A stretch of DNA of 64,000 nt from Paenibacillus sp. PL91 (GTDB taxonomy: Bacteria > Bacillota > Bacilli > Paenibacillales > Paenibacillaceae): the NCBI RefSeq assembly GCF_012935325.2, contig NZ_JABBYG020000002.1:62001-126000 (forward strand), in the 5' to 3' direction. Both the position numbers and the translations under genes were made by a program. The notes beneath the pieces are model-generated. The model had not been told where the DNA came from. It made no database searches and saw nothing but the letters and a program-made list of their open reading frames with translations. Numbering within the stretch: the stretch's first letter is position 1; every line of letters begins with the position of its first letter. Positions 23,836 to 33,267 of this stretch are shown here, piece after piece.

Positions 23836-25248
23836 ATGGAAATTCAATTATCGGCGCTTCACTGGGTTTATTTAGGATTTATAATCGCCATTATTGGATT
23901 TATGCTGATGCGGCGCGATACTACGCTTATTTGTATTGCGGGAATTTTAGGAATCGGCATACTTGCAACCACTTCGGCAAGCGGTTCTGTAAGCGGTATT
24001 TTTAACAGCTTTATTTTTGCCATAAAAGAATTGCTAGGAACGATTTTAATCATATCTATCATCGTCGCCATGAGCCGCGTGCTCATTCGAACCGGTATAA
24101 ACGAAATCATGATCTCGCCCTTCACCCGTTTCTTAAGGACACCTGCACTCGCTTTCTGGGGAATTGGGCTAATTATGATGGTGACATCGTTCTTTTTCTG
24201 GCCCTCGCCCGCGGTTGCCCTCATTGGAGCTGTACTGCTGCCCGTTGCAATCAGAGTCGGCTTGCCGGCGCTCGGAGCGGCGGTAGCGATGAACCTGTTC
24301 GGGCACGGCATAGCGCTATCAGGCGATTATATTATCCAAGGAGCCCCCAAGCTTACAGCGGATGCCGCAGGAATCCCTGTCAGCGACGTCATGCAGGCCA
24401 GCATTCCACTCGTCATTGTCATGGGTGCCGTTACGACGATTGCTGCTTACTGGATCATGCGGCGGGATCAGAAATTAGGAACATGGCGTGATGGTCTCAT
24501 CGCAACGACAAGCGACAAAACGCTTGCCACAGGCTTTGGCGATGAATCCGATCGCCATGCATTGTCTCTAGGAACTAAACGCGTGCTTGCAGCCATTATA
24601 CCTGTTCTATTCGCGCTTGATGTAGCTGCCATGTTCATGCTTAATCTGCAAGGCGGAGATGCCACCGCACTGATCGGCGGAACCGCAATCCTCATTATGC
24701 TGCTCATTACAATGATGACGCACCGGGGCAAAGGCTTCGAGAAAACGACCAGTTATTTAATCGAAGGCTTCTTATTCGGCTTTAAAGTGTTTGGTCCCGT
24801 CATTCCGATTGCGGCTTTTTTCTATTTGGGGGACTCTGGATTTCTGGCTCTGTTCGGCGAGAAGCTGCCGGAAGCGTCACATGGCATCGTGAACGATTTA
24901 GGCGTCGCGCTTGCTCATGTCGTACCCGTAAACGGTGTCGTTGGCTCCATCACCTTAACGATCGTGGGCGCTGTCACCGGCCTTGACGGCTCCGGCTTCT
25001 CCGGTATTTCGCTGGCAGGCTCAATCGCCCAGCTTTTCGGGCATGCAATCGGATCGGGTCTTGCCACTCTAACGGCGCTTGGGCAGGTTGCCGCCATATG
25101 GGTTGGCGGCGGTACAATTATACCTTGGGCGCTTATTCCGGCAGCGGCTATTTGCGGAGTAGATCCTTTCGAGCTCGCTCGTCGCAATTTGAAGCCTGTC
25201 CTTATTGGACTTACAGTGACGACTATCGTCGCTATGTTCTTGATTTAG
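23836..25248 (+). CDS. Polytopic membrane permease, ion-transporter superfamily-like
   Basis: A 470-residue membrane protein with about 12 hydrophobic segments, starting at ATG 23836 (AAGGAG ten bases before; the open frame upstream lacks a signal). It resembles GntP/DcuC/CitMHS-type carriers in layout: two halves, each with glycine-rich loops such as GHGIALSGDYIIQGAPK near residue 155 and AQLFGHAIGSGLATLTALGQ near 405, which look like re-entrant substrate loops. The substrate is not evident. The gene stands alone; its 3' end overlaps the convergent TIMP-like gene by 17 bases. Confidence 0.75.
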   Translation: MEIQLSALHWVYLGFIIAIIGFMLMRRDTTLICIAGILGIGILATTSASGSVSGIFNSFIFAIKELLGTILIISIIVAMSRVLIRTGINEIMISPFTRFLRTPALAFWGIGLIMMVTSFFFWPSPAVALIGAVLLPVAIRVGLPALGAAVAMNLFGHGIALSGDYIIQGAPKLTADAAGIPVSDVMQASIPLVIVMGAVTTIAAYWIMRRDQKLGTWRDGLIATTSDKTLATGFGDESDRHALSLGTKRVLAAIIPVLFALDVAAMFMLNLQGGDATALIGGTAILIMLLITMMTHRGKGFEKTTSYLIEGFLFGFKVFGPVIPIAAFFYLGDSGFLALFGEKLPEASHGIVNDLGVALAHVVPVNGVVGSITLTIVGAVTGLDGSGFSGISLAGSIAQLFGHAIGSGLATLTALGQVAAIWVGGGTIIPWALIPAAAICGVDPFELARRNLKPVLIGLTVTTIVAMFLI

Positions 25249-25816
25249 ACCCTTTTTGCTTTCGATAAACAAGAAATCCTATTAAAACTGCAATGATCGC
25301 TCCTATCCCTATATACAGACCCTTCGAAATTGAATCATCCGTCTGCTGGTTTGCTGAGCTAGGCTGCGGCGGCATTGAGCCGCTTCCTAGCCATTCGATA
25401 TGTTCATGCGCTTCGCTGTGCAGCATCGTGCCGCTGCATAGGCTTAACTCCATCGATTTACCTGTTGAGGCGGCGTAGACCAAATAACGCTCGCCCTCCT
25501 GAAATTCAAAGCCGCAGCTATCACTGCCATTTGCCGTTAACACTTCAAGGGTTGGCGCAACATGCCCCTTCCACACTTCATTGACTCGGAAGCTTGCTTT
25601 CACTGCCTTCGCTTGCGAGGGAAACAATGATATTGAGGATGGCTTTATAGAGGTTGCCGTGCCTTCAAATACGGCATCGCTCTTGCTTATAGTCTCTTGT
25701 ATTGAATCTGGCTTTACGCAAGAGCATGCCGAAGCATCCCTTGGAAAGAGCAGCAAACTGGAAGCAAACACAGCTGCAGCCAGCCATATTCCGATCCATC
25801 GCTTTTTGCTTTTCAT
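25232..25816 (-). CDS. Secreted membrane-anchored protein with TIMP/netrin-like domain
   Basis: Sec-exported protein of 194 residues from ATG 25816 (CAGGGGA just upstream). A signal peptide (to about residue 30, ending DASA) exposes a mature N terminus CSCVKP, the hallmark of tissue-inhibitor-of-metalloproteinase-like domains; conserved features include AVFEGTA, VNEVWKGH and the cysteine in DSCGFEFQEGERYLVYA. After a Ser/Pro/Gln linker a C-terminal membrane helix (about 171-188) and a basic tail anchor it. Bacterial members are extracellular with unknown partners. Its last 17 bases overlap the end of the convergent permease gene. Confidence 0.8.
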   Translation of the reverse strand: MKSKKRWIGIWLAAAVFASSLLLFPRDASACSCVKPDSIQETISKSDAVFEGTATSIKPSSISLFPSQAKAVKASFRVNEVWKGHVAPTLEVLTANGSDSCGFEFQEGERYLVYAASTGKSMELSLCSGTMLHSEAHEHIEWLGSGSMPPQPSSANQQTDDSISKGLYIGIGAIIAVLIGFLVYRKQKGSKSRT

Positions 25817-25903
25817 AAATAGTCCCCTGACCTTAATGATAATAGGCAAAATAGCCTTTTATCTTAAACGCTATTAATTGGGAAAATGTTGCAATCATTG
25901 GAA

Positions 25904-25954
25904 AATAAAAAGAGGCTGTTTCTAACCCAGCATACGCTGCGATAGAAACAGCCT
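25904..25954 (-). terminator. Rho-independent terminator after the MMPL transporter
   Basis: Perfect 12-pair stem (AGGCTGTTTCTA against TAGAAACAGCCT; 25943-25954 and 25913-25924), an 18-base loop, then CTTTTTATTTT on the minus strand. It starts nine bases after the MMPL stop. Confidence 0.88.
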
Positions 25955-25962
25955 TCCATTTG

Positions 25963-28185
25963 TTAACCTTGAAAGCTTTTCTTTGACTCTTCGACAAGCT
26001 CGACCTTTGACGGCCAGAATGCTTTCTTACCCAGCAAGGTTGTGATCGCCGGAACTAGGAACGGACGAACGATAAACGTATCCATCAATACGCCAATTGC
26101 TGTAATTAAGCCGAACTGGACAAGCACTTGAATTGGCAGCGTGGCAAGCACGGCAAACGTAGCCGCAAGAATAAGTCCCGCTGACGTAATGACGCCTCCC
26201 GTTTCGCTGACGCCCTCTTTGATCGCCTGCTTTAAGGGCATTTTTTTGCGCTTCTGCCAAATGCTTGAGATCATGAAAATATTATAGTCCTCGCCGAGAG
26301 CGATCAGGAACACAAACGCATAGAGAGGAATCGCACCTTGTATCGCGTCAACGCCCATGAAATAATGCAGGATAACCCAGCCTAAGCCTAGCGCTGCCGC
26401 AAAGGACAGCAATACCGTACCAATTAAGTATAGCGTTGCAGTAATCGATCTCAAATAAACAAGCAGCAAAATCATGATAAGCAAGGTAACGAGCGGGATG
26501 ATTACGCGATTATCACGATCTGTGAGCACCTTGGAATCATATTGCGTGGCCGTTTGACCGCCGACCCATACCTTTTTGCCAGCTTCCGCAACATTCGCTC
26601 CGGCAAGCGCCGCTTCTGCTGCCTCATGAAGCAGAGGAATCGTACCCATCGCAGCAGACGAATAAGGGTTCGTGTTCAGAATAACCTTATAGGAAAGTAA
26701 GTTTGGATCATCAACGCTTGGCTGCGGCTCCTGTACATGATCAACGAGCGGAACGGCTGCCAGCTTGCCTGCCAAGTCAGGTGCCGATCCATCCGTTTGT
26801 GCGACTACCGTGATCGGCGCCAAATCTCCAGGCGTGAATGAGTTGGAGATCAATTCAAATCCTTCTCTGGAAGGCATATCTTTCGGAAAAGAAGAGAGCA
26901 AATCATAAGTAAATTTAATTTGACTGGAGAAGCTGGCCAAGATGCCTAATACAACAACAGAAGAGATGACGACCATCCATGGCTTTGCAATAACGAGATT
27001 GCCTATTTTGGAGCCAAGCTTCTTCTCTGGATTTGGCTTGCGGTAAGGCTTACCTTTTTTTCCTGCACGCACTTGCTCCATAAATTCGGTACGCGGAATG
27101 AATGGGAAGAAGGATACTCGACCTATGATCGCAAGCAATGCCGGGACAAGCGTGAGGCTTGCGATGCCCATAATGAGGATGGATAAACTAAATGGTACGG
27201 CAAAACGATCATATGCGCCGTATTTAGCGGCAAGCAATGCCAGCAAAGAAAGCACGACCGTAAATCCGCTCATCGCAATTGCGCCTGATGCGTCTTTGAA
27301 TGAGCGTTTTAATGCGACCATTTTGTCACTCTCGCGAGTTAGCTCAAGGCGGAAATGGGAGATAAAGAACAAGCAATAGTCCGTACCTGCCCCGAACAAG
27401 AGAACGGTCATAATCGAAATAGCCTGTGCATCAACTGTAATCCAACCTTCGCCTGCCATCCAGCCAAGCAACGGACTCGTTACCGCATACGCAAAGCCTA
27501 CGCCAATGAGCGGGATAATTGCAAGAATGGGGGAACGATAAATGAGCAGCAAAAGAATTAACACGATGAGCACCGTTGCGATAAGCAGCGATATATCCGC
27601 TCCTTTGAACAGATCGGTCGCATCTACCGAAATGCCAACCGGACCGCTGACACGGACACTAAGCTCTTCCTTGTCGTCAACCGCAGTAGCAAAAGGCTCC
27701 TTTCCTGAAGCTTCATTAATGATTCCTTTGATCGCTTCGATATTCGCCTTCAATACCTCAGTTTCGGTCTGCTCGCCGAATGAGATAGGCTGTACGAGCG
27801 TCGTTCCGTCTTCCGATGCGAACTTTTGAAGCGCAGGAATCGGCATTTGATGGAGCGGTACGACCTCCCCCTGCTCTTTTAACGGATTTTCAATAAGAGC
27901 CTGCGTCGTTTGCTGAATAAGTGCAAAATCCTCATCAGACAAGCCGCCTTCACGGTGCCAGACGACGAGCGCCGGAATGCCGGAGGAGCTAGGAAACTTG
28001 TCTTTAATAAGCCGCTCAGCTACAACCGACGGACTGTCTGAATTCAGATTGGGTGCATTGCTTTCTTCTTTATCCCCGACTGCAGGAAGAAATAGACTGA
28101 GCAGCGCTGCAATAATAATCCATGCGACTAACGTAATCCATCGCGTACGCGGTCCAGCGATGATCCCAGCTAATTTTTCGATCAT
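25963..28185 (-). CDS. MMPL family RND-type membrane transporter
   Basis: Large exporter of 740 residues (MmpL/YdfJ group). The layout is the RND duplication: a first helix followed by an outside domain (about residues 35-180), five or six helices, then LGSKIGNLVIAKPW and a second outside domain (about 410-545) and six more helices. GAGTDYCLFFISHFR and GEDYNIFMISSIW are the paired TM4-equivalent motifs with acidic residues for proton coupling. GGAGGATTTGACAA precedes the ATG. It is divergent from a TetR-type repressor with a palindrome between them, so it is probably induced by its own substrate (lipid or drug). Confidence 0.92.
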   Translation of the reverse strand: MIEKLAGIIAGPRTRWITLVAWIIIAALLSLFLPAVGDKEESNAPNLNSDSPSVVAERLIKDKFPSSSGIPALVVWHREGGLSDEDFALIQQTTQALIENPLKEQGEVVPLHQMPIPALQKFASEDGTTLVQPISFGEQTETEVLKANIEAIKGIINEASGKEPFATAVDDKEELSVRVSGPVGISVDATDLFKGADISLLIATVLIVLILLLLIYRSPILAIIPLIGVGFAYAVTSPLLGWMAGEGWITVDAQAISIMTVLLFGAGTDYCLFFISHFRLELTRESDKMVALKRSFKDASGAIAMSGFTVVLSLLALLAAKYGAYDRFAVPFSLSILIMGIASLTLVPALLAIIGRVSFFPFIPRTEFMEQVRAGKKGKPYRKPNPEKKLGSKIGNLVIAKPWMVVISSVVVLGILASFSSQIKFTYDLLSSFPKDMPSREGFELISNSFTPGDLAPITVVAQTDGSAPDLAGKLAAVPLVDHVQEPQPSVDDPNLLSYKVILNTNPYSSAAMGTIPLLHEAAEAALAGANVAEAGKKVWVGGQTATQYDSKVLTDRDNRVIIPLVTLLIMILLLVYLRSITATLYLIGTVLLSFAAALGLGWVILHYFMGVDAIQGAIPLYAFVFLIALGEDYNIFMISSIWQKRKKMPLKQAIKEGVSETGGVITSAGLILAATFAVLATLPIQVLVQFGLITAIGVLMDTFIVRPFLVPAITTLLGKKAFWPSKVELVEESKKSFQG

Positions 28186-28245
28186 TTGTCAAATCCTCCA
28201 TTTCACTTATTCACTCATATCGTTTAAAATTAATGCATACTACGA

Positions 28246-28276
28246 ATTAATTATATATACCCGAAGGTTAATTAAT
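28246..28276. promoter_or_regulatory. Probable TetR operator between the MMPL and TetR genes
   Basis: Inverted repeat ATTAATTA (28246-28253) and TAATTAAT (28269-28276) separated by 15 bases, in the 134-base divergent intergenic region. Spacing between arm centres is about two helical turns. It is the obvious candidate site for the adjacent TetR protein. Confidence 0.5.
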
Positions 28277-28319
28277 CAATCTCTATTTTTTACAATTTGA
28301 TGAATGGAGGGCAAGGCTC

Positions 28320-28946
28320 TTGAGCGACGAGCAAATAAAACGCAAACCAGGCCGGCCCAAAGGGACAGGCTCAATTCAGACGATGCAGCAGATTTTACGA
28401 ACAGCCGCCTATCTTTTTATGGAACAAGGATTCGAGAAGGTTTCGCTGGATGGCGTCGCTCAAGCCTGCGGCGTCACAAAGGCCAGCGTCTATTATTATT
28501 TTAATAATAAAAGCATTCTCTTTACCGAATGCCTTCAATTTGTGCTGAAAATGGCATATGATCAAACCGCAAAGCTCGTCCAAGGGCCTGGCACGCTTAA
28601 AGAAAGAATGCTTAACGTTGCCGAGCGCCATATGAACAATGCTCATGTGGAGTTCGAGACGATGATGCGTGAAGCGTCAAGCGGCCTTAGCGAGGAGCAA
28701 GTGACGAGTATTCGCACGAGCGAAAATGCTATTCATGAGCTTATCGCAAGCGTATTTCAGATAGCGATGGATGAGGGCGAAATTATGCGCGGCGATTCTT
28801 TATTGCTGGCACATGTCTTCACGGCAATGCTAACCGTCCGAAATCGCAAGGAAATTATTAATTCAGAAAAAACAGTGGAACAAGCGGCGGCCGAAATCGT
28901 AGAACTATTGTGGACTGGCTTGGTACCGCGTTCGAAATCAATTTAA
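28320..28946 (+). CDS. TetR/AcrR family transcriptional regulator
   Basis: A 208-residue repressor with an N-terminal helix-turn-helix (TAAYLFMEQGFEKVSLDGVAQACGV... region, residues about 25-65, with KASVYYYFNNKS as recognition helix) and a larger all-helical ligand domain. Before it lies a basic, proline/glycine-containing tail KRKPGRPKGTG that resembles an AT-hook. The start is TTG at 28320 with GGAGGG eight bases upstream. Divergent from the MMPL exporter, which it likely controls together with the downstream DUF3817 gene, 15 bases away. Confidence 0.9.
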   Translation: MSDEQIKRKPGRPKGTGSIQTMQQILRTAAYLFMEQGFEKVSLDGVAQACGVTKASVYYYFNNKSILFTECLQFVLKMAYDQTAKLVQGPGTLKERMLNVAERHMNNAHVEFETMMREASSGLSEEQVTSIRTSENAIHELIASVFQIAMDEGEIMRGDSLLLAHVFTAMLTVRNRKEIINSEKTVEQAAAEIVELLWTGLVPRSKSI

Positions 28947-28961
28947 CCTGGAGGTAATGAA

Positions 28962-29255
28962 ATGCTTAAAACGGTAATTGGCCGACTTCGTTTCGTCGGT
29001 TTGTTTGAAGGGATATCCTTTCTTGTACTGCTTCTAATCGCGATGCCGCTCAAATATTGGGCGGACATCCCGGAGGCAGTCGCAATCGCAGGAAGTCTGC
29101 ATGGGCTATTATTTGTTCTTTATATGCTTGCTCTTCTTCACGTTTGGATTGCCTGCCGCTGGTCTATTTTCAAGGTAGCAGCAGCCTTTATTGCTGCTTT
29201 CCTTCCATTAGGCACTTTTGTCCTCGACAAAAAACTGCTTCGCGACCAAGCTTAA
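28962..29255 (+). CDS. DUF3817 family small membrane protein
   Basis: A 97-residue integral membrane protein with three hydrophobic segments. The start RLRFVGLFEGISFLVLLLIAMPLKY and the central GSLHGLLFVLYMLALLH with its conserved histidine match the DUF3817 (YdzA-like) family, function unknown. GGAGGTAATGAA gives a good ribosome site. Cotranscribed with the TetR gene and ended by a terminator. Confidence 0.85.
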   Translation: MLKTVIGRLRFVGLFEGISFLVLLLIAMPLKYWADIPEAVAIAGSLHGLLFVLYMLALLHVWIACRWSIFKVAAAFIAAFLPLGTFVLDKKLLRDQA

Positions 29256-29268
29256 ATAATGGTACAAA

Positions 29269-29301
29269 AAGAAGACCAGAGCATAATGCTCTGGTCTTCT
29301 T
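29269..29301. terminator. Bidirectional terminator between the DUF3817 gene and cysI
   Basis: A near-perfect palindrome AAGAAGACCAGAGCAT/ATGCTCTGGTCTTCTT spanning 29269-29301, with an A run before and T-rich sequence after. It serves the two convergent transcripts. Confidence 0.8.
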
Positions 29302-29318
29302 CATTTGACTAAACATAA

Positions 29319-31040
29319 TTAGCTATGAAACTCCTGTCCATCATGAACAGCTTTAACATAACCAGCCCGGATTACAAAATCTCCGAAATGCTCACCCGTC
29401 TCGCGCTCTTTCGCATACTGATGAATAATCGGCTTAAGCGTATCCAGAATTTCCGTTTCGTCGATGTTTTCCTTGTAGAGCTTATTCAATCTTTCTCCGG
29501 CAAAGCCGGCACCCATATACATATTATATTTACCGACTGCTTTGCCGATAAACGAGATTTCACCTAATGCCGGTCTTGCACAGCCATTCGGGCATCCAGT
29601 CATCCGGATGTTAATCTCTTGGTCGCGTAGTCCAGCCTCATTAATGATCGGCTCCAGCTTGTCAATTAAAGTCGGCAGATAACGTTCAGCCTCAGCCATT
29701 GCGAGTCCGCAAGTCGGCAAGGAAACGCATGACAATGAGCTTCTGCGAAGAGCGGAATGCTGAGCGCCATCGGTAAGTCCAAATTGCTCGACCAATTCTG
29801 TAATTTTGCGCTTCTTCTGGCTGCTGACATTTCCGATAATCAAATTCTGGTTCGGCGTAATGCGGAAGTCGCCGCTATGAACTTTAGCGATTTCGCGAAG
29901 TCCCGTCATTAGAAGGTAGCCATCCTTATCCTCAATTCGACCGCTTTGGATGTACAACGTTAAATTCCATTTGCCATTGCTGCCCTTCAGCCAGCCATAA
30001 CGGTCGCCGTTGTTCTCGAATTGATATGGACGCACAGCCTCAAGCTGCCAGCCCAGTCTGTTTTGCAGCTCGGTTTTGAACCAATCAATGCCATGACGGT
30101 CGATCGTATACTTAAACCGTGCATTTTTGCGAACGGAACGATTTCCGTAATCCCGTTGAATCGTAACCGTCTTCTCAGCCAGATCAACGATGCGTTCAGG
30201 CGGGCAGAAGCCGATAACTTTCCCAAGCTGCGGATACGTAGCCGTATCGCCATGAGACATCCCCATACCTCCGCCAACGGAGATATTGAAGCCCTTCAGC
30301 TTGCCGTCTTCAACGACAGCAATGTAGCCGATATCCTGCGAGAACACGTCTACATCGTTATACGGCGGAATCGCAAATCCGATTTTGAATTTACGCGGCA
30401 AATATACCGGCCCGTAAATAGGCTCTACTTCGCCTTCTTGTTGACCGTCAACAACCTTCTCGCCGTCCAGCCAAATTTCATGATAAGCGCGCGTACGCGG
30501 TGCCAGATGATCATTCACCTGCCGTGCCCAGTGGCTTACTTCACCATGAAGATCGGATTGAAACGGATTCGGGCTGCACATAACGTTACGGTTAACGTCA
30601 CCGCAGGCTGCCAATGTAGTCATCAGCTCGCTGTTGATTTTTTGAAGCGTCGGCTTCAAATTCCATTTTAAAACGCCATGCATTTGAAAGGTTTGACGAG
30701 TGGTCAGGCGCAGCGTTTCATTTCCGTATTTATGCGCCAAACTGTCCATCGCAAGCCACTGCTCGGAAGTCGCTACCCCGCTTGGCAGCACCACGCGAAT
30801 CATGAATTGAAATGCGGGCTCCAGCTTCTGTTTTTCACGCTCGTTGCGCAAATCCCTGTCATCCTGCATGTAGCTCCCGTGAAATTTCAACAACCGATTG
30901 TCGTCCTCAGGCAAACCGCCCGTAATCGGATTTCTTAACGTTTCGACAAGCGCTCCGCGCAGGTAATTACTTTCGATCTTAATATGCTCAACCTCGCTTG
31001 GCGGCCCGCCGATAGGCTTAACCAACTGCTCTTTCGCCAT
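29319..31040 (-). CDS. cysI: Assimilatory sulfite reductase (NADPH), hemoprotein beta subunit
   Basis: Reduces sulfite to sulfide with six electrons using coupled siroheme and a [4Fe-4S] cluster. 573 residues from ATG 31040, chosen for the upstream GAGGAGATT. The cluster and siroheme cysteines are seen in [20 protein letters not shown] (spacing C-x5-C) and [11 protein letters not shown] (C-x3-C) in the C-terminal third. The substrate-binding arginine region [14 protein letters not shown] lies near residue 125. It follows cysJ by 57 bases on the same strand, as in B. subtilis cysJI, and ends at a terminator. Confidence 0.95.
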   Translation of the reverse strand: MAKEQLVKPIGGPPSEVEHIKIESNYLRGALVETLRNPITGGLPEDDNRLLKFHGSYMQDDRDLRNEREKQKLEPAFQFMIRVVLPSGVATSEQWLAMDSLAHKYGNETLRLTTRQTFQMHGVLKWNLKPTLQKINSELMTTLAACGDVNRNVMCSPNPFQSDLHGEVSHWARQVNDHLAPRTRAYHEIWLDGEKVVDGQQEGEVEPIYGPVYLPRKFKIGFAIPPYNDVDVFSQDIGYIAVVEDGKLKGFNISVGGGMGMSHGDTATYPQLGKVIGFCPPERIVDLAEKTVTIQRDYGNRSVRKNARFKYTIDRHGIDWFKTELQNRLGWQLEAVRPYQFENNGDRYGWLKGSNGKWNLTLYIQSGRIEDKDGYLLMTGLREIAKVHSGDFRITPNQNLIIGNVSSQKKRKITELVEQFGLTDGAQHSALRRSSLSCVSLPTCGLAMAEAERYLPTLIDKLEPIINEAGLRDQEINIRMTGCPNGCARPALGEISFIGKAVGKYNMYMGAGFAGERLNKLYKENIDETEILDTLKPIIHQYAKERETGEHFGDFVIRAGYVKAVHDGQEFHS

Positions 31041-31097
31041 TGCTGCTAATCTCCTCTCGCAATCATTCACATACTCTTGTTGTTTTAAAACGATCTA

Positions 31098-32957
31098 TTA
31101 ATACACGTCGCGCTGGTAGCGCTGCTGCTGCTGCAAATCGTCCAAATAAGCCGCTGCTTCCTCTGCGCTCTTGCCGCCTTCTTGCTGAATAACCGTAATT
31201 AGCGCAGCGTGAACATCATGTGCCATATGCTTCTCGTCGCCGCAAATATATACATAAGCGCCCTCTTGCAGCCATTGGAACAGCTCACGGCTTTTCTCCA
31301 GTAAACGATGCTGTACATATACCTTCTCTTCTGTATCACGGGAGAATGCAACATCAAGCTTTGTCAGCACGCCGTCCTTAAGCATTCTCTGCCAATCGGT
31401 TTGGTACAAGAAATCCGTAACGAAATGGCGATCGCCATAGAACAGCCATGATTTCCCTTCTGCACCCAGCTCCTCGCGCTCCTCAAGAAATGCGCGGAAT
31501 GGCGCAACACCCGTACCTGGACCAACCATAATGATCGGCGTTTCCGGATCAGCTGGCAGCTTGAAGTTTGGATTTTGCTGAATATAGATTGGCAATGAGT
31601 CGCCCGCTTGCACTCGCTCTGCGCAATGCACCGAGCATACGCCGTAACGATCGCGGCCATGCGCTTCATAGCGAACCGCACGAACCGTAAGATGCACTTC
31701 ATCCTCATTCGCCTTGAAGCTGCTTGCGATGGAATACAGGCGAGCTGGAAGCTTCCGCAAAATAGCAACAAAGCTGCTTGGCGTTAGCTGCCAAGGCTTA
31801 AAGTCTTGAATTAAATCAAGCAGATCGCGCCCGTTGATATAGCTCTTAAGAGCTTGCTCTTGTCCTGGCGCCAGCAGCTCTTGGAGAGCCGTGTTCGAGG
31901 TGAGCTGCGCTGCTTGCGTAAGCAGCGGTTTCGTTAATGCCGTAATTTCATAATGCTTTAAAAGTGCTTCGCGAAGAGATGCTTGTTCGCCGTTCTTATT
32001 AATGGGAACGGAATCAATTAGAGAAAAGCCCAATTCATGAATGATTGCGTCCACCAGATCAGGATGGTTCTCCGGGTAAACACCAAGGCTGTCGCCTGGC
32101 TCATACTGCAAGCCAGAGCCTTCAAGGGAAAGCTCCAAATGACGGGTTTCCCGATCAGAGCCGCGTCCGTTCAAGTTCACGTTTGCGAGCACTTCGGCTT
32201 TAAACGGATTAGTGCGTGAATACGCCGATGGCTCCGATGAAGTGCTGCTAGTTTCTTTAACCGTGTCGCTCGAGCCCGAAGCTGCGTTCAAGCCTTCATT
32301 TAAAGAGCTAATTACCTGGCCGATCCAGCCTGCAACCGGCTCATCGTAATCAAGATCACAATCGACACGCGGTACTAGCCGCTTGCCGCCAAGCTCCTCC
32401 AGACGCTGGTCGAAATCCTTGCCTGTCTGACAGAAAAACTCGTAGGAAGTATCTCCAAGAGACAGCACGGAGAAGTTCAGGTTCTCAAGCTGAGGCGCTC
32501 TCTTGCTATAAACGAACTCATGGAAAGCCCGCGCATTATCTGGCGGCTCGCCTTCGCCATGCGTACTGACGACCAAAAACAGGTTTTCAACTTTTTTCAA
32601 GCCATTTGTTTTAAATTTGTTCATCGCAGCTAGCGTTACTTGAAACCCTTGCTCTTCGAGCTTGCGCGACAAGCTGGTTGCGATTCTTTGGGAATTGCCG
32701 GTTTGGGAGCCGAATAGCACCGTTACCTCGCGAGAAACAGGTGCTTGACTCGCTATAGAGATGACCTCCGCTGCGCTTGTTGCTGCCGTGGCGGCTTCAA
32801 GCTCAGTGGCTGCTGTCGCTCCGACTGCTGTCTGGCGAGCGAACAAATAGCCTGTAAGCCATATTTGCTGAGACTCGGTTAAGGATGGCAGAAGGCGATT
32901 AAGAAGCTCGACTTGCTCTTGACTAAAAGGACTGTTCGTTACCTGAAGTTGCAACAA
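31098..32957 (-). CDS. cysJ: Assimilatory sulfite reductase (NADPH), flavoprotein alpha subunit
   Basis: Passes electrons from NADPH through FAD and FMN to CysI. The 619-residue protein shows a flavodoxin-like FMN domain (TVLFGSQTGNSQRIA near residue 84, STHGEGEPPDNA), an FAD domain (PARLYSIASS near 400, YGVCSVHCAERV) and the NADPH domain (GPGTGVAPFRAFLEER, SRD). It ends in the DVY tripeptide typical of CysJ. Start is TTG at 32957 or the adjacent TTG at 32954, next to AGAGGTGG; the second has better spacing. A promoter and palindrome lie 70-90 bases upstream. Confidence 0.95.
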   Translation of the reverse strand: MLQLQVTNSPFSQEQVELLNRLLPSLTESQQIWLTGYLFARQTAVGATAATELEAATAATSAAEVISIASQAPVSREVTVLFGSQTGNSQRIATSLSRKLEEQGFQVTLAAMNKFKTNGLKKVENLFLVVSTHGEGEPPDNARAFHEFVYSKRAPQLENLNFSVLSLGDTSYEFFCQTGKDFDQRLEELGGKRLVPRVDCDLDYDEPVAGWIGQVISSLNEGLNAASGSSDTVKETSSTSSEPSAYSRTNPFKAEVLANVNLNGRGSDRETRHLELSLEGSGLQYEPGDSLGVYPENHPDLVDAIIHELGFSLIDSVPINKNGEQASLREALLKHYEITALTKPLLTQAAQLTSNTALQELLAPGQEQALKSYINGRDLLDLIQDFKPWQLTPSSFVAILRKLPARLYSIASSFKANEDEVHLTVRAVRYEAHGRDRYGVCSVHCAERVQAGDSLPIYIQQNPNFKLPADPETPIIMVGPGTGVAPFRAFLEEREELGAEGKSWLFYGDRHFVTDFLYQTDWQRMLKDGVLTKLDVAFSRDTEEKVYVQHRLLEKSRELFQWLQEGAYVYICGDEKHMAHDVHAALITVIQQEGGKSAEEAAAYLDDLQQQQRYQRDVY

Positions 32958-33012
32958 TATCCACCTCTCATAAACATAAAATCATCTTCTATTTTTTTAT
33001 AGTCAGATAAAA

Positions 33013-33051
33013 AAGTAATACAATATTACTTAACCTAACATAATCAGACAA
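33013..33051 (-). promoter_or_regulatory. cysJI promoter with overlapping palindrome
   Basis: TTGTCT (33051-33046), 17 bases, TAATAT (33028-33023) on the minus strand is a good promoter for cysJ. An exact inverted repeat AAGTAATA-CAA-TATTACTT (33013-33031) covers the -10 box, the place where a repressor would act. The sequences TCAGATAAAA and TCAGACAAAA (about 33003 and 33044) form a near-direct repeat flanking it. In B. subtilis cysJI is controlled by CysL; no regulator gene is in this window. Confidence 0.65.
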
Positions 33052-33116
33052 AACCTTCAACGATGTTTTCGACCGCTCGAATACCCATATTTAGGCAATT
33101 TGACCTTATTTCCAGT

Positions 33117-33151
33117 TAAAATAAAGAAATCAGGGCTATTTGCCCTGATTT
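33117..33151 (-). terminator. Rho-independent terminator after uppP
   Basis: Perfect ten-pair stem AAATCAGGGC/GCCCTGATTT (33142-33151, 33127-33136), five-base loop, followed by CTTTATTTT on the minus strand. The stretch 32958-33267 holds no gene: it contains this terminator about 115 bases after the uppP stop and the cysJ promoter. Confidence 0.8.
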
Positions 33152-33267
33152 TCGCTCGTTTATTAGAAAAAATGATCGTTTGGATATAAAAAAGTGATAG
33201 TTGAATGATTTATTATTCCGTTAAAACGAGGTCTAATTGAAAATCGTTCTCGTTATTTCCGCTTTAT

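Noticed and set aside
30021..30671. 216-codon plus-strand frame opposite cysI
   Set aside because: Fully antisense to cysI, which has complete siroheme and cluster motifs.
32958..33267. S-box (SAM) riboswitch before cysJI
   Set aside because: None of the S-box conserved blocks are present; only a promoter, a palindrome and the uppP terminator are seen.
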